Shown here: piece by piece, positions 1 to 7,937 of the stretch | Numbering within the stretch: the stretch's first letter is position 1 | How the letters are laid out: each line of letters begins with the position of its first letter | DNA from: an uncultured Collinsella sp. | GTDB lineage: Bacteria; Actinomycetota; Coriobacteriia; Coriobacteriales; Coriobacteriaceae | Assembly (NCBI GenBank): GCA_905208635.1 | Contig: CAJLPX010000012.1 | Location: forward strand, 1 to 64,000 | DNA length: 64,000 nt | Direction: 5' to 3' | Program-made: the position numbers and the translations under genes | Notes under the pieces: generated by a model | What the model was told of the DNA's origin: nothing | What the model saw: only the letters and a program-made list of their open reading frames with translations | The model's database searches: none

Positions 1-82
1 ATCGCAGAAAAATGTTTCCGCAGGGTTAAAGCGTATCAAGCGCTCAAAAAACGTGCTTGAGCAGGCCGTTGCGAACGAGCGG

Positions 83-1105
83 CTAGCGCGAGGTCGAAGC
101 GCGGTGTTCGATGCGGCCGGGGATCTCTATGCGCTTGGGAGCCAGCCTTGCGGCCTCGCCCACCGTGGTGGTGACCACATCGATGCGCTCGGACAGACGC
201 TCGACCACGCGCTCGGCGATGGCGAGGGTGTCCTGCGCGGCCGTGGTCACGCCGCCAAAGAGCACATGGTTCCAAGGGTAATCGTCAAATGTCGCGATCT
301 TGAGCCCAGCCGGCAACGAAGGTCCCAGCTGTGCCAGCGCCTCGGTCAGACGTAGGAAGACCAAGCCGTTGACGGCGATAAGGCCGAGCTTTTTACCTGC
401 GTTGTCGCGAATAGTCTCGTCTAAGCGACCAACGCCCGTGGCACCGCCGTCGGCCAGGGTGACGACCTCGCCGGCCAGGCCGCGACGCGAGAGCTCGTCG
501 GCAAAGGCCTCGGCGCGCTCGCGACGCACGGGGCTGTCGTCGCTTGCCTCGGTGAGCAGGCACAGACGTTCGCTGCCCGCAGCGGCCAAGGCGTCTACCA
601 GGCCAGCGACCAGCTCACGGTTGTTGGAGGTCACCAGATCAATGCCACCAGCGGCAACGTCGCGGTCGAGCAGCACGACGGGCAGGCGCCCCGCGGCTGC
701 GGCGATCGCCTCGTCGTTGCCGCCGCAGGTATTGACGACCAGACCGTCCACGCCGGCATCGATAAGCCTGGTGAGCGACTCTGCTTCCTTGGCAGGGTCG
801 TTGCCGCTAATGGCCGTCATGAGCGAGCAGCCGCGCGCGGCGGCGCTGGCGGAAAGGCCCTCGAGCATGGCGCTGGAGAACGGATTGGCGATGTCGGCCA
901 GGATCACGCCGATGAGGTTGGTGCGCGAGCTGCGCAGATTGCGCGCGGCGGCACGCGGACGATAGCCGGTGCGCTCAATGACCTCAGCGATGCGAGCACG
1001 GGTTTCCTCGGTCATCTGTCCGGGGCGGTTGTTGAGATAGCGCGAGACCGTGGCCGGGCTCACGCCCGCCTCGGCGGCAATGTCCTTGATTCTCATCTGC
1101 GCCAT
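83..1105 (-). CDS. LacI-family transcriptional regulator, probable repressor of kdgK-eda
   Basis: This is a 340-residue LacI/GalR regulator. The N-terminus carries the LacI helix-turn-helix (IKDIAAEAGVSPATVSRYL) and the hinge region, followed by a periplasmic-binding-protein-like ligand domain of normal family length. The start at 1105 is chosen because it follows a GGGGTG ribosome binding site and begins right before the helix-turn-helix; a longer reading from 1153 has no such site. The gene is divergent from kdgK, and two near-identical half-palindromes (CGAAACCGATTTCG type) lie between them. Its effector is inferred to be a hexuronate or KDG-related compound. The family call is clear; the regulon is inferred from position. 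Confidence 0.9.
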   Translation of the reverse strand: MAQMRIKDIAAEAGVSPATVSRYLNNRPGQMTEETRARIAEVIERTGYRPRAAARNLRSSRTNLIGVILADIANPFSSAMLEGLSASAAARGCSLMTAISGNDPAKEAESLTRLIDAGVDGLVVNTCGGNDEAIAAAAGRLPVVLLDRDVAAGGIDLVTSNNRELVAGLVDALAAAGSERLCLLTEASDDSPVRRERAEAFADELSRRGLAGEVVTLADGGATGVGRLDETIRDNAGKKLGLIAVNGLVFLRLTEALAQLGPSLPAGLKIATFDDYPWNHVLFGGVTTAAQDTLAIAERVVERLSERIDVVTTTVGEAARLAPKRIEIPGRIEHRASTSR

Positions 1106-1169
1106 AGCGCACCCCGTTTCCCAATTGTCGGCGGTCTGAGCCATTTTAGGCATTTTTTAAAAATCTCGG

Positions 1170-1235
1170 TTGCAAAACGCTGTAGGTGAGTATACTACAA
1201 CTCGAAACGAAACCGATTTCGTAAACCGATTTCGG
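1170..1235 (+). promoter_or_regulatory. kdgK promoter with tandem LacI-type operators
   Basis: A TATACT -10 hexamer lies at 1191-1196 with TTGCAA at 1170-1175 (15-bp spacing, short). Immediately downstream are CGAAACCGATTTCG at 1208-1221 and a second copy of AAACCGATTTCG at 1223-1234. The first is a near-palindrome with the central CG typical of LacI-family operators, so binding there would block initiation. The adjacent LacI gene is the obvious candidate binder; this is inference. Confidence 0.5.
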
Positions 1236-1238
1236 CAA

Positions 1239-1296
1239 GCGTTGGCACGGAGGTGCAAAGATGCGCCCTACCGTCTTGGCACCTCCGTGCCAACGC
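1239..1296 (+). repeat. 18-bp perfect inverted repeat in the kdgK leader
   Basis: The arms at 1239-1256 and 1279-1296 are perfectly complementary over 18 bp with a 22-nt loop. The left arm contains GGAGGTG, an ideal Shine-Dalgarno sequence, and the right arm contains its complement CACCTCC. There is no T-run after it, so it is not a standard terminator. It lies inside the predicted 5' untranslated region of kdgK. Confidence 0.75.
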
Positions 1297-1347
1297 CATA
1301 TCAAAGGTGTACGCACGAGCAAGAAGGAGCTGCGCGACCATGGGTAA
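1261..1347 (+). CDS. Possible 28-codon leader ORF overlapping the kdgK start
   Basis: An ATG at 1261 stands five bases after GGAGGTG (1249-1255) and opens a 28-codon frame whose TAA at 1345-1347 overlaps the kdgK start codon at 1340. The Shine-Dalgarno lies in the left arm of the 18-bp hairpin, so translation of this frame would require the hairpin to open. The peptide is basic and resembles nothing I recognise. It could be a true leader peptide that couples translation to kdgK, or a chance frame produced by the hairpin sequence. Confidence 0.35.
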   Translation: MRPTVLAPPCQRHIKGVRTSKKELRDHG

Positions 1348-2374
1348 AACGGTTCTTACCTTCGGCGAGATCATGATGAGGCTCTCGCCCAAAGACCATC
1401 TGCGCATTGAGCAGGCGACCGAGTTTGATGTCCGCTACGGCGGCGCCGAAGCCAACACCGCGCTTTCCCTGGCTTACCAGGGTGACAAGGCAGCTTACGT
1501 CTCCGTTGTCCCGGCCAACCGTCTGGGCGAGTGCGCCCTGCGTTCGCTCAAGGTTTACGACGTTGACACCACGCGCGTTGTGCGTCAGGGCGACCGTCTT
1601 GGCTCCTATGTGTTTGAGGTTGGCGCCTCGCAGCGCGGCAACGGCTGCGTCTACGACCGCAAGTATTCCGCCATCAACATGGCCAAGCGCGACGTCTTTG
1701 ATTGGGACGAAATCCTCAAGGGTGTCGATGTCTTCTACTTCTCTGGCGTGACTCCCGCCGTGTCCGACGAGATGGCCGCTGCCTGCAAGGATGCCCTCAC
1801 CGCTTGCCGCGCCAAGGGCATCACCACTGTGTGCGACGTGAACTATCGCGGCAAGATGTGGTCGCCCGAGAAGTCGCAGGCAACCATGAAGGAGCTCCTG
1901 CCACTCGTCGACATCTGCATCGCCAACGACGAGGACGCACCCGCCGGTCTCGGCATGACCTGCGTCTCCGGTTCACTTGCCCACGGCATCGAGGAACGCG
2001 ACACCTACGTCGAGATGGCCCGTCAGATCTGCGCCGAGTACGGTTGCAAGAAGGTCGCCTCGGTCGTCCGCAACATCTCCTGCGTCGAGCGCTCCATCTG
2101 GATGGGCATGCTCTTTGACGCCGAGAGCGGCGAGCACTGGTTCTCCCCCGCTCACGACGTGCACGTGCTCGAGGGCGTTGCCGCCGGCGATGCTTTCAAC
2201 GCCGGACTCGTCCATGCCCTCATCAACGACTTTGACCCGCAGGCTGCCGTCAACTACGCCATTGCGGCCTCGATCCTCAAGCTCACCATCAAGGGCGATT
2301 CCAACTTGGTGACCGCAGACGAGATCGCCACCGTCGCCAACGCCGCCGACGGTGGCACTCGCGTTGCGCGCTAA
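1340..2374 (+). CDS. kdgK: 2-keto-3-deoxygluconate kinase, PfkB family
   Basis: This 344-residue sugar kinase phosphorylates 2-keto-3-deoxygluconate to KDPG using ATP in the cytoplasm. It opens with the PfkB/KdgK signature TFGEIMMRLSP, has the substrate-site GGAEAN early, and ends with the ATP/catalytic region AAGDAFNAGLVHAL near residue 285, where the Asp is the expected catalytic base. The ATG at 1340 is preceded by AAGGAG and matches family N-termini; longer frames run through the leader hairpin. eda follows on the same strand 253 bp downstream, so the two complete the lower hexuronate pathway. A ribokinase-type specificity cannot be excluded, but the neighbours make KDG kinase very likely. 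Confidence 0.9.
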   Translation: MGKTVLTFGEIMMRLSPKDHLRIEQATEFDVRYGGAEANTALSLAYQGDKAAYVSVVPANRLGECALRSLKVYDVDTTRVVRQGDRLGSYVFEVGASQRGNGCVYDRKYSAINMAKRDVFDWDEILKGVDVFYFSGVTPAVSDEMAAACKDALTACRAKGITTVCDVNYRGKMWSPEKSQATMKELLPLVDICIANDEDAPAGLGMTCVSGSLAHGIEERDTYVEMARQICAEYGCKKVASVVRNISCVERSIWMGMLFDAESGEHWFSPAHDVHVLEGVAAGDAFNAGLVHALINDFDPQAAVNYAIAASILKLTIKGDSNLVTADEIATVANAADGGTRVAR

Positions 2375-2388
2375 GCCGTCTCCATTCC

Positions 2389-2568
2389 GCGGGCCGCAGC
2401 TTTCCATACCCATACCCCTGCGGCCCGCTCCCCGATCTTTCCGGTCGGGCAAAACCACCAGTCCCATTCCGGTTTTGCCCGGCATTCCCTATACGACTGG
2501 TCGCGCAGCCGGTTTTGGAATTGCTTGAACCCCAAGCAGTGCCTCCGATAACCAATCCAAAACCGGCT
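2389..2568. repeat. Three consecutive hairpins between kdgK and eda
   Basis: Three separate inverted repeats are spaced about 60 bp apart: arms 2389-2399/2418-2428 (11 bp), 2446-2456/2471-2481 (11 bp) and 2507-2519/2556-2568 (13 bp). The third contains an inner 6-bp hairpin at 2522-2527/2533-2538. Their arm sequences differ from one another and none has a following T-run. They fill the whole gap between kdgK and eda and may modulate read-through or mRNA stability. Confidence 0.7.
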
Positions 2569-2627
2569 CTTGACCAGCACATTTAGCAATCATGCGCCCG
2601 CATACGCCGCACATCGAAAGGAACATC

Positions 2628-3269
2628 ATGTTCGATCAGTTCTACACCACGCTTGAATCCCTGGGCATCGTCCCGGTCGTCGTGCTCGACAAGGTCGAGG
2701 ATGCCGCCCTCCTCGCTCACGCCCTTATGGCAGCCGGCATGAAGTCCGCCGAGGTCACCTTCCGCACCGCTTGCGCCGCCGAGTGCATCGCCGCCATGGC
2801 CGAGGCCGAGCCCGAGATGTGCGTTGGCGCCGGCACTGTCCTGACCGTCGAGCAGGTTGAGCAGGCCCGCGCCGCCGGTGCCAAGTTCATCGTCTCCCCG
2901 GGTTACAACGAGGACGTCGTGAAACACTGCATCGACATCGACCTGCCCGTGCTGCCCGGCACCGTGACCCCCTCCGAGGTCACCGCCGCCGAGAACCTGG
3001 GCCTCAAGGTCACCAAATTCTTCCCCGCGGCTCAGTATGGCGGCCTCAACACCATCAAGGCCCTCGCTGCTCCGTTTGTCGGCCATCGCTTTATGCCCAC
3101 CGGCGGCGTGAACACTGCCAACGTCGAGGAGTACCTGAGCTCCTCCGCCATCATCGCCTGCGGTGGCACCTGGATGGTCAAGCCCACCCTGTTCGCCGAC
3201 GGCGACTTCTCCAAGGTCGAGCAGATCGCCCGCAAGGCCATGGACGTCGTCAAGAAGGTCCGCGGCTAA
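2628..3269 (+). CDS. eda: KHG/KDPG aldolase
   Basis: This 213-residue class I aldolase cleaves KDPG to pyruvate and glyceraldehyde-3-phosphate, the last step for hexuronates. The sequence shows the family landmarks: GIVPVV at the N-terminus, catalytic Glu42 in EVTFRT, the GAGTVL turn near residue 68, the Schiff-base Lys130 in KVTKFFPA, and the phosphate-binding FMPTGGVN. Length is normal for the family. The start at 2628 follows GAAAGGAA; an upstream in-frame ATG at 2592 lacks a site. It acts directly after the kdgK product. Confidence 0.95.
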   Translation: MFDQFYTTLESLGIVPVVVLDKVEDAALLAHALMAAGMKSAEVTFRTACAAECIAAMAEAEPEMCVGAGTVLTVEQVEQARAAGAKFIVSPGYNEDVVKHCIDIDLPVLPGTVTPSEVTAAENLGLKVTKFFPAAQYGGLNTIKALAAPFVGHRFMPTGGVNTANVEEYLSSSAIIACGGTWMVKPTLFADGDFSKVEQIARKAMDVVKKVRG

Positions 3270-3373
3270 CCCTGCCGCCTGAGACGGGGTGAAATGGTGG
3301 ATTTTCTGCTTGACTTCCCCGCTTGACTCGCTCTCTATCGTGGGGGCGCGACCGAGGCCGCGCCCCTTTAAAA

Positions 3374-3598
3374 CGGCTCGGAAGCGCGCCGTTTCCGTCA
3401 CGAACAAGAACCGAAACCGTCTTGTATGCTGATAGAACGTGACGGAAGCGACACGCCCCCGAGCCGCTTTGTTTACGCGGCTGGCAGCCGCGCCCGACTA
3501 GGCCGCTGCGACAAAAACCATGTCACCTAAACAGCTGCGGCGCCGTCTGGGGGAATGGACCCTTGCTTCCGGTCTTTTCTTCCAAGCGGCGCCGCAGC
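3374..3598. repeat. Two large inverted repeats in the eda downstream gap
   Basis: The gap 3270-3638 holds two palindromic structures and no credible gene. The first is nested: CGGCTCGG 3374-3381 with 3459-3466, TTCCGTCACG 3393-3402 with 3438-3447, and ACAAGA 3404-3409 with 3420-3425. The second pairs 3534-3545 with 3587-3598 (GCTGCGGCGCCG, 12 bp, 41-nt loop) and ends about 40 bp before the next start codon. Neither carries a T-run. They resemble the other long intergenic palindromes in this window. Confidence 0.65.
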
Positions 3599-3638
3599 CT
3601 TTACTGCATCTCCCAAATTCCGAAAGGAAGGTCACGAC

Positions 3639-4316
3639 ATGCGGCCGCTCATCGTAATGAATGGCGAGAATATAGATTGGTTCCACACAGTCATCAGGAT
3701 GCTCATGTATCTTGCCGGCGTTGCCATTTTGGCACTCGGCATGAGCATCCAGACAGCATCGGGGCTTGGGGTGGCAGCGCTCACCTGCTTCGCCACAACT
3801 CTGTCCATGCTCACCGGCAAAACACTCGGTTTTTGGATCATTGCGACCTACGTTGCTTACATCGCCGCGCAGGTTGTTATCCTCCGCCGCGAGTTTCAAC
3901 TTCGCATTCTTCTCGAAATCTTTTTCTCGACGCTCATCGGCGGCTTCACCGATTTCTTCATGGCGGTCAACCAACTGCATCCCACGGCACTCCCCGCACA
4001 GGTTGCGACCATGCTGCTCTCCCTCGCTGTCACCGCATTTGGCGTAAGTCTCGTCGTCAACATGGGCGTTGTCCCCAACGCGCCCGACGGCTTGGTGCAG
4101 GTCATTGCCGAAAAGCTTAAACGCCGCTTTGGCGACGTAAAAGTCGTGTTCGACTGCTCACATGTCGCCGTGTCCCTCATTCTGTCGCTCGCGCTCATGC
4201 ACAACCTAGGCGGCTTTGGCGTGACCACAGCCATCTCGGCGCTGTTCTTGGGCCACGTCATCAACGTCGCCAACAAGCTCTTCGCCCAGCACTTTATCCG
4301 CGCGGCATTCGGATAA
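3639..4316 (+). CDS. YczE/YitT-like multi-pass membrane protein of unknown function
   Basis: This 225-residue protein has about five hydrophobic segments, including one starting MLMYLAGVAILALGMSIQ near residue 20 and repeats of GLGVAAL and GVVPNAPDGL type short motifs that are typical of the YczE/DUF6198 group of small integral membrane proteins. No enzymatic motif is visible. The start at 3639 is chosen because GGAAGG lies 8-9 bases upstream; the frame extends further back only through the palindromic leader. It follows eda on the same strand but 369 bp away, so co-transcription is uncertain. Function is unknown; a membrane transport or regulatory role is only a guess. Confidence 0.7.
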   Translation: MRPLIVMNGENIDWFHTVIRMLMYLAGVAILALGMSIQTASGLGVAALTCFATTLSMLTGKTLGFWIIATYVAYIAAQVVILRREFQLRILLEIFFSTLIGGFTDFFMAVNQLHPTALPAQVATMLLSLAVTAFGVSLVVNMGVVPNAPDGLVQVIAEKLKRRFGDVKVVFDCSHVAVSLILSLALMHNLGGFGVTTAISALFLGHVINVANKLFAQHFIRAAFG

Positions 4317-4350
4317 TAGCACCACCGTAAGAACCCGCGAACAGCGCTAT

Positions 4351-4391
4351 ACGTTGCTATATCTCACTAACGTTGCTATATCTTGCTATAA
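4351..4391. repeat. Short tandem repeat, ACGTTGCTATATCT x2 plus a partial copy
   Basis: Identical 14-mers stand at 4351-4364 and 4370-4383 with a 19-bp period, followed by a partial TTGCTATA at 4384-4391. The repeat lies in the convergent gap between the YczE-like gene and the AlbA-type gene. It may be a protein binding site or a local slippage product. Confidence 0.6.
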
Positions 4392-4416
4392 ATCGACCGC
4401 TGCCAGCCAACATACA

Positions 4417-4450
4417 ACAGGCCTCAAGCGGGCAAAGGCTTGGGGCCTGT
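4417..4450. terminator. Convergent hairpin between the YczE-like and AlbA-type genes
   Basis: ACAGGCCTCAAGC at 4417-4429 pairs with GCTTGGGGCCTGT at 4438-4450 with one mismatch and an 8-nt loop. Position between two convergent genes fits a shared terminator, although the T-run is weak on both strands. Confidence 0.5.
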
Positions 4451-4472
4451 CTTGCAATATGGTTCTTTTGGC

Positions 4473-5726
4473 CTATGCGCGCTCGTATTTCGTGGAACGC
4501 CCAGTTCCCCGCTTTACAACCACGTTCCGCCCAATCAGTGATTCAAGCGCCGTCAACGCACGCGCGCGGCTCAACCCCGTCTGCTGCTCAATCTCGCCCC
4601 GCGACATTATTCGTCCGACCGACAAAGCCTTGAGAACCTGGGCCTCTTCCTCAGACCCCTCAAAGGCATCGATAACGGGCAATGTGACGGTCACCATGCC
4701 GCCGCGAACATCAAATACCGGTCGGCTTAAAGAATCTCGATACGCACGCCTGATTCGCGCGATTCCCGTGCCAAATTTCTCGATGTAATCCAGCTTTAAA
4801 AAGACCTCGGCGACAATTGGGTTTCTGGGCACGGATATCTGCCCATACAGGTATTGTTCCGTCGTCAAACCGGCAGGCAGCGATCCGGGCGAAGTGACAA
4901 CGACGCGATCGTCGTACAGGGCAATTTGAACATTCGCTCGAACGTCCCACGTCCGATGCACCAAAGCGTTTGCAACGGCTTCGCGAAACGCCTCGAGAGG
5001 AATTCGATCGGTTTGGACGCGTTCCATCCCTTCGATACGTTCATAACGGTAGTAGCGTGCAAACATAGCCACCGCCCTGTCCACCTGTTCAATTGCGGAT
5101 ACATTTGTCGCCGACTCACGATCCAAGATCACATCCTCGGTATCACCAAAACGGACGCAGTCGATGCCAGGAAAATCATTCTTATCCGCCAAAATCGCCG
5201 CAGCGTTGGTATAGCCGTCCTTGCCGAGCAAGCGAAGCGTGCGCATAATATCCGGCGTTAGCTCGGAAATGCCGAGATGTTCAACACACTTTTGCTCGAG
5301 CGTGCAAAAACTCAAGCCCTGGCGAGTCGACGTGAGCGCGTCGAACGTTACGTTGCTGCCTTCGAGCGTCAACCTGCCATACTCAAACCGGTCGACCTCC
5401 ACCGTTGCCGAATCGTTTCGCCTGTAGGCCTTTCCCTTGCTTCGATAGGGTTTGTCCTGTCCCTCATAAACCGTAAGGATTACGGTCCCGTGTTTCTCAT
5501 CGGGGTCGAGCGTGTAACGGGGAGCGGGATCCAAGCTGTCATTAATCATGTTCTCAATGCGGAGACACTCTGCGACCGGATCTGCAAGGCCGACAGCCAC
5601 GCCCTCGTCATCAACGCCAAACTCAATCTTGCCCGTCCCGTAGTTTGCATAAGCGCTAACCGTTTTAAGAAACGTCGGCGTAACGCTTTCCTTGTATTCG
5701 ACTGTAGGGCTCTCTCTAACAACCAT
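4473..5726 (-). CDS. AlbA_2/Schlafen-type putative DNA-binding protein with C-terminal GHKL-like region
   Basis: This 417-residue protein starts with the AlbA_2 (Schlafen AlbA) domain, recognisable from ESPTVEYKES at the start and GKIEFGVDDEGVAVGL near residue 35. A middle and C-terminal part with ALREAVANALVHR-like and PGSLPAGL motifs matches the ATPase-like C-terminal half common in these proteins, and the last 60 residues look like a winged helix (MSRGEIEQQTGLSRARALTALESL). Such proteins are annotated as putative transcriptional regulators or defence-linked ATPases. I prefer the start at 5726 because GAAGAGG lies 8 bases upstream, and a TATAAT at about 5763-5768 on this strand gives a short leader; 5753 is the alternative. 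Tandem TTTGCGT boxes upstream suggest autoregulation. Confidence 0.8.
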   Translation of the reverse strand: MVVRESPTVEYKESVTPTFLKTVSAYANYGTGKIEFGVDDEGVAVGLADPVAECLRIENMINDSLDPAPRYTLDPDEKHGTVILTVYEGQDKPYRSKGKAYRRNDSATVEVDRFEYGRLTLEGSNVTFDALTSTRQGLSFCTLEQKCVEHLGISELTPDIMRTLRLLGKDGYTNAAAILADKNDFPGIDCVRFGDTEDVILDRESATNVSAIEQVDRAVAMFARYYRYERIEGMERVQTDRIPLEAFREAVANALVHRTWDVRANVQIALYDDRVVVTSPGSLPAGLTTEQYLYGQISVPRNPIVAEVFLKLDYIEKFGTGIARIRRAYRDSLSRPVFDVRGGMVTVTLPVIDAFEGSEEEAQVLKALSVGRIMSRGEIEQQTGLSRARALTALESLIGRNVVVKRGTGRSTKYERA

Positions 5727-5770
5727 ACGCCCAACCTCTTCGTTTCGTACCATTCATGACCGTATTATAA

Positions 5771-5883
5771 GACGAAAACCGTTTGCGTACTGATTTATCC
5801 ACGACGCAAATGGTTTGCGTCTTGATTTGCGTCCGAAATGAGAATGGAAACTGCGCTTTCGTACGCTTATTACCAAACGCAAA
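5771..5883. promoter_or_regulatory. Cluster of TTTGCGT boxes upstream of the AlbA-type gene
   Basis: The gap 5727-6016 has no credible gene but holds repeated TTTGCGT boxes: direct copies at 5782-5788, 5814-5820 and 5826-5832 and inverted ACGCAAA at 5804-5810 and 5877-5883. Two of them make the perfect palindrome GACGCAAA-TGG-TTTGCGTC at 5803-5821. The copies surround the probable TATAAT promoter of the AlbA-type gene, so its own winged-helix domain is a plausible binder. Confidence 0.55.
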
Positions 5884-6016
5884 CTATTTTCGTTCGGCAA
5901 TACGTCAACAATCCGGACGAAAAAGGCCCCGAGCTCGTGAGTGAACTGGGAGGGGCGTCTGCACCACCTGGGCAGCACAACAACCCCTATTTCATCGCGA
6001 CTTATGGGGGAGACGA

Positions 6017-6709
6017 TTAGATGGCCGAGTCTTTGGACAGCTCAAAATAGTCGGGATGCAGGGCGATAACCGGGCCCTGCTCCTCGGGCATCAGGTGCAA
6101 GTGCGTCTCCGCCAGATAGCTCGCCGTGTCGGTATCGCCCCTCTTAATGGCCTCGAGAATCCGGCGATGCTGTCGACGAATTGGCTCCCAATCTAGGTCC
6201 TGCGACACCATACGCAACCAGTTGTATCGCTCAAAGTGCGTATTGACGCTCTTCATCCAATCCCACAACATATGGCGGCCGGCGATCTCAAAACACGTCT
6301 CATGGAACAGGTTGTCCAGGTCAAAGAAACGACGCGTTTCGCTATGGTCGAGCGACTCGGACTCGGCAAGAATCTGCTCGAGCCGATGCTTTTGCTCGGA
6401 CGAAGCGGCCGAACAGCATTTTATGAGTACGCTTCTTTCGAGTTTCTCGCGCAAGAAACAGGCATTCTCGGCGTGTTCCATGCTGATCTTAGAGACGTAG
6501 GTGCCGCTCTTGGGACGCGTTTCCACCAGCTCCTGCTCACGCAGGCGCACAAAGGACTCGCGAATGGGCGTGCGCCCGATTCCCGTCTCCTTTTCCAGAC
6601 CAATCGCCGAAAGGCGCGTGCCGGGCCTGAGCTCGGCATAGATGATCTTGGAGCGCAATGCGTTGTATGCCTGGTCTTGCAGGCTCTGATAATGCTGGTG
6701 TTGTTCCAT
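6017..6709 (-). CDS. GntR-family regulator, FadR/FCD subfamily
   Basis: This 230-residue regulator has an N-terminal winged helix (NALRSKIIYAELRPGTRLSAIGLEKETGIGRTPIRESFVRL, roughly residues 14-55) and an all-helical FCD ligand domain with the characteristic His-containing helices (LDNLFHETCFEIAGRH and RRQHRRILEAIKRGD). FCD domains usually bind a metal and a carboxylic acid such as a sugar acid. The start at 6709 follows GAGGGC and is 26 codons inside the longest frame. It is divergent from dhuD/dhuI, whose promoter it may control, but the palindrome there is LacI-like, not the TnGTnnnACnA expected for FadR-type proteins. Confidence 0.88.
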   Translation of the reverse strand: MEQHQHYQSLQDQAYNALRSKIIYAELRPGTRLSAIGLEKETGIGRTPIRESFVRLREQELVETRPKSGTYVSKISMEHAENACFLREKLERSVLIKCCSAASSEQKHRLEQILAESESLDHSETRRFFDLDNLFHETCFEIAGRHMLWDWMKSVNTHFERYNWLRMVSQDLDWEPIRRQHRRILEAIKRGDTDTASYLAETHLHLMPEEQGPVIALHPDYFELSKDSAI

Positions 6710-6980
6710 AAAGCCCTCGGATGAAGCCCACGGTTTGTCGAATATCTCTCCACGTAATACTATCGCATCCTGCGGCGCTCCCCGCACAGGTTATGAGCAT
6801 GTCGCCTCCCCTTCGATCCGCAGATGGCAAGCATGGCACAAAGCGCGCAAGCCCACCGCGGCACACGATGCGATGTGTTTGCACCTGCCCTACAACCGCA
6901 ACATGATTGCGGAGAGTGCACAGGCACAGAGCGAATGGCGGGCATCGCGACAATCGGCCACAACCGTTCGCCTTTTAAAA

Positions 6981-7082
6981 GTGAACGTTCACCTGATTCT
7001 AGGAAAAGCTGCGAGTAAATTCCTCTGCTTCTCCTATACTGAGCTTGTATTAGAAGTAGGACTCATAAAGATGAACGTTTCT
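6981..7082 (+). promoter_or_regulatory. dhuD promoter region with GTGAACGTTCAC operator
   Basis: In the 388-bp gap 6710-7097 I see no gene. A perfect 12-bp palindrome GTGAACGTTCAC lies at 6981-6992 and a half-matching copy ATGAACGTTTCT at 7071-7082, just ahead of the dhuD ribosome binding site. A TATACT at 7035-7040 is a candidate -10. The same palindrome precedes the GH105, MFS and uxaC transcripts, so dhuD-dhuI belongs to that regulon. Confidence 0.6.
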
Positions 7083-7097
7083 TTAGGAAGGATTGCT

Positions 7098-7907
7098 ATG
7101 TCTGATCTAATGGACAGCTTCCGCCTAGATGGCAAAGTCGCGCTCGTGACCGGTGCCACCTACGGTATTGGCATGGCCATTGCCGAGGCGCTCGGTGAGG
7201 CCGGGGCCAAGATTGCCTTTAACGCCCGTCACGCCGACAAGGTCGCCGAGGCCGAGAAGCACTACCGCGAGCTGGGCTTTGATGCGCACGGCTATGTTGC
7301 CGACGTCACCGACGAGACTGTCGTCGCCGAGCTCATCGCCAAGATCGAGGCCGATTTTGGCACCACGCCCGACATCCTGGTCAACAACGCCGGCGTGATC
7401 CAGCGCACCCCGATGCTCGACATGAGCGCCGAGGACTTCCGCCGCGTCGTCGATATCGACCTCAACGCACCGTTTATCGTGTCCAAGGCCTGCCTGCCCG
7501 GCATGATCGCCAAGGGCCACGGCAAGATCATCAATATCTGCTCGATGATGAGCGAGCTGGGTCGCGAGACCATCGCTGGCTATGCCGCCGCCAAGGGCGG
7601 ACTCAAGATGCTCACCAAGAACATCTGCTCCGAGTTTGGCGAGGCCAATATCCAGTGCAACGGCATTGGGCCCGGCTATATCGCCACGCCGCAGACCGCA
7701 CCGCTGCGCGAGACGCAGCCCGACGGCAGCCGTCACCCGTTTGACCAGTTCATCATTGCCAAGACGCCGGCAGCCCGTTGGGGCACGCCCGAGGACCTTA
7801 AGGGTCCCGCCGTGTTCCTGGCTTCCGACGCTTCGAACTTTGTCAACGGGCACATTCTGTACGTCGATGGCGGCATCCTGGCCTACATCGGCAAGCAACC
7901 GCAGTAA
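7098..7907 (+). CDS. SDR oxidoreductase, probable 5-keto-4-deoxyuronate-pathway reductase (DhuD/KduD type)
   Basis: This 269-residue short-chain dehydrogenase has the nucleotide-binding TGATYGIG near residue 20, NNAG near 98, the catalytic Ser in ICSMMSELG and the YAAAKGG motif (Tyr and Lys), and ends in DGG as usual for classical SDRs. It aligns by eye with gluconate 5-dehydrogenase/KduD proteins. In streptococci and lactobacilli, DhuD of this family reduces 3-deoxy-D-glycero-2,5-hexodiulosonate to 2-keto-3-deoxygluconate. The next gene, 30 bp downstream, is an RpiB-type isomerase as in that pair. The start at 7098 follows AGGAAGG. Gluconate 5-dehydrogenase activity is the main alternative. 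Confidence 0.82.
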   Translation: MSDLMDSFRLDGKVALVTGATYGIGMAIAEALGEAGAKIAFNARHADKVAEAEKHYRELGFDAHGYVADVTDETVVAELIAKIEADFGTTPDILVNNAGVIQRTPMLDMSAEDFRRVVDIDLNAPFIVSKACLPGMIAKGHGKIINICSMMSELGRETIAGYAAAKGGLKMLTKNICSEFGEANIQCNGIGPGYIATPQTAPLRETQPDGSRHPFDQFIIAKTPAARWGTPEDLKGPAVFLASDASNFVNGHILYVDGGILAYIGKQPQ

Positions 7908-7937
7908 GAAAACTGAAAAACTGAAAGGTTAACTCAA

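Noticed and set aside
42..62. Hairpin GCTCAA...TTGAGC after the first LacI gene
   Set aside because: The arms are only 6 bp and the T-run is in the loop, so it is too weak to call a terminator.
5838..6020. 60-codon plus-strand frame between the AlbA-type and GntR genes
   Set aside because: It overlaps the TTTGCGT operator cluster, has no ribosome binding site and no family resemblance.
6017..6709. The GntR protein as the binder of GTGAACGTTCAC
   Set aside because: FadR-subfamily operators usually follow TnGTnnnACnA; a CG-centred 12-bp palindrome fits LacI proteins better. Not excluded, only less likely.
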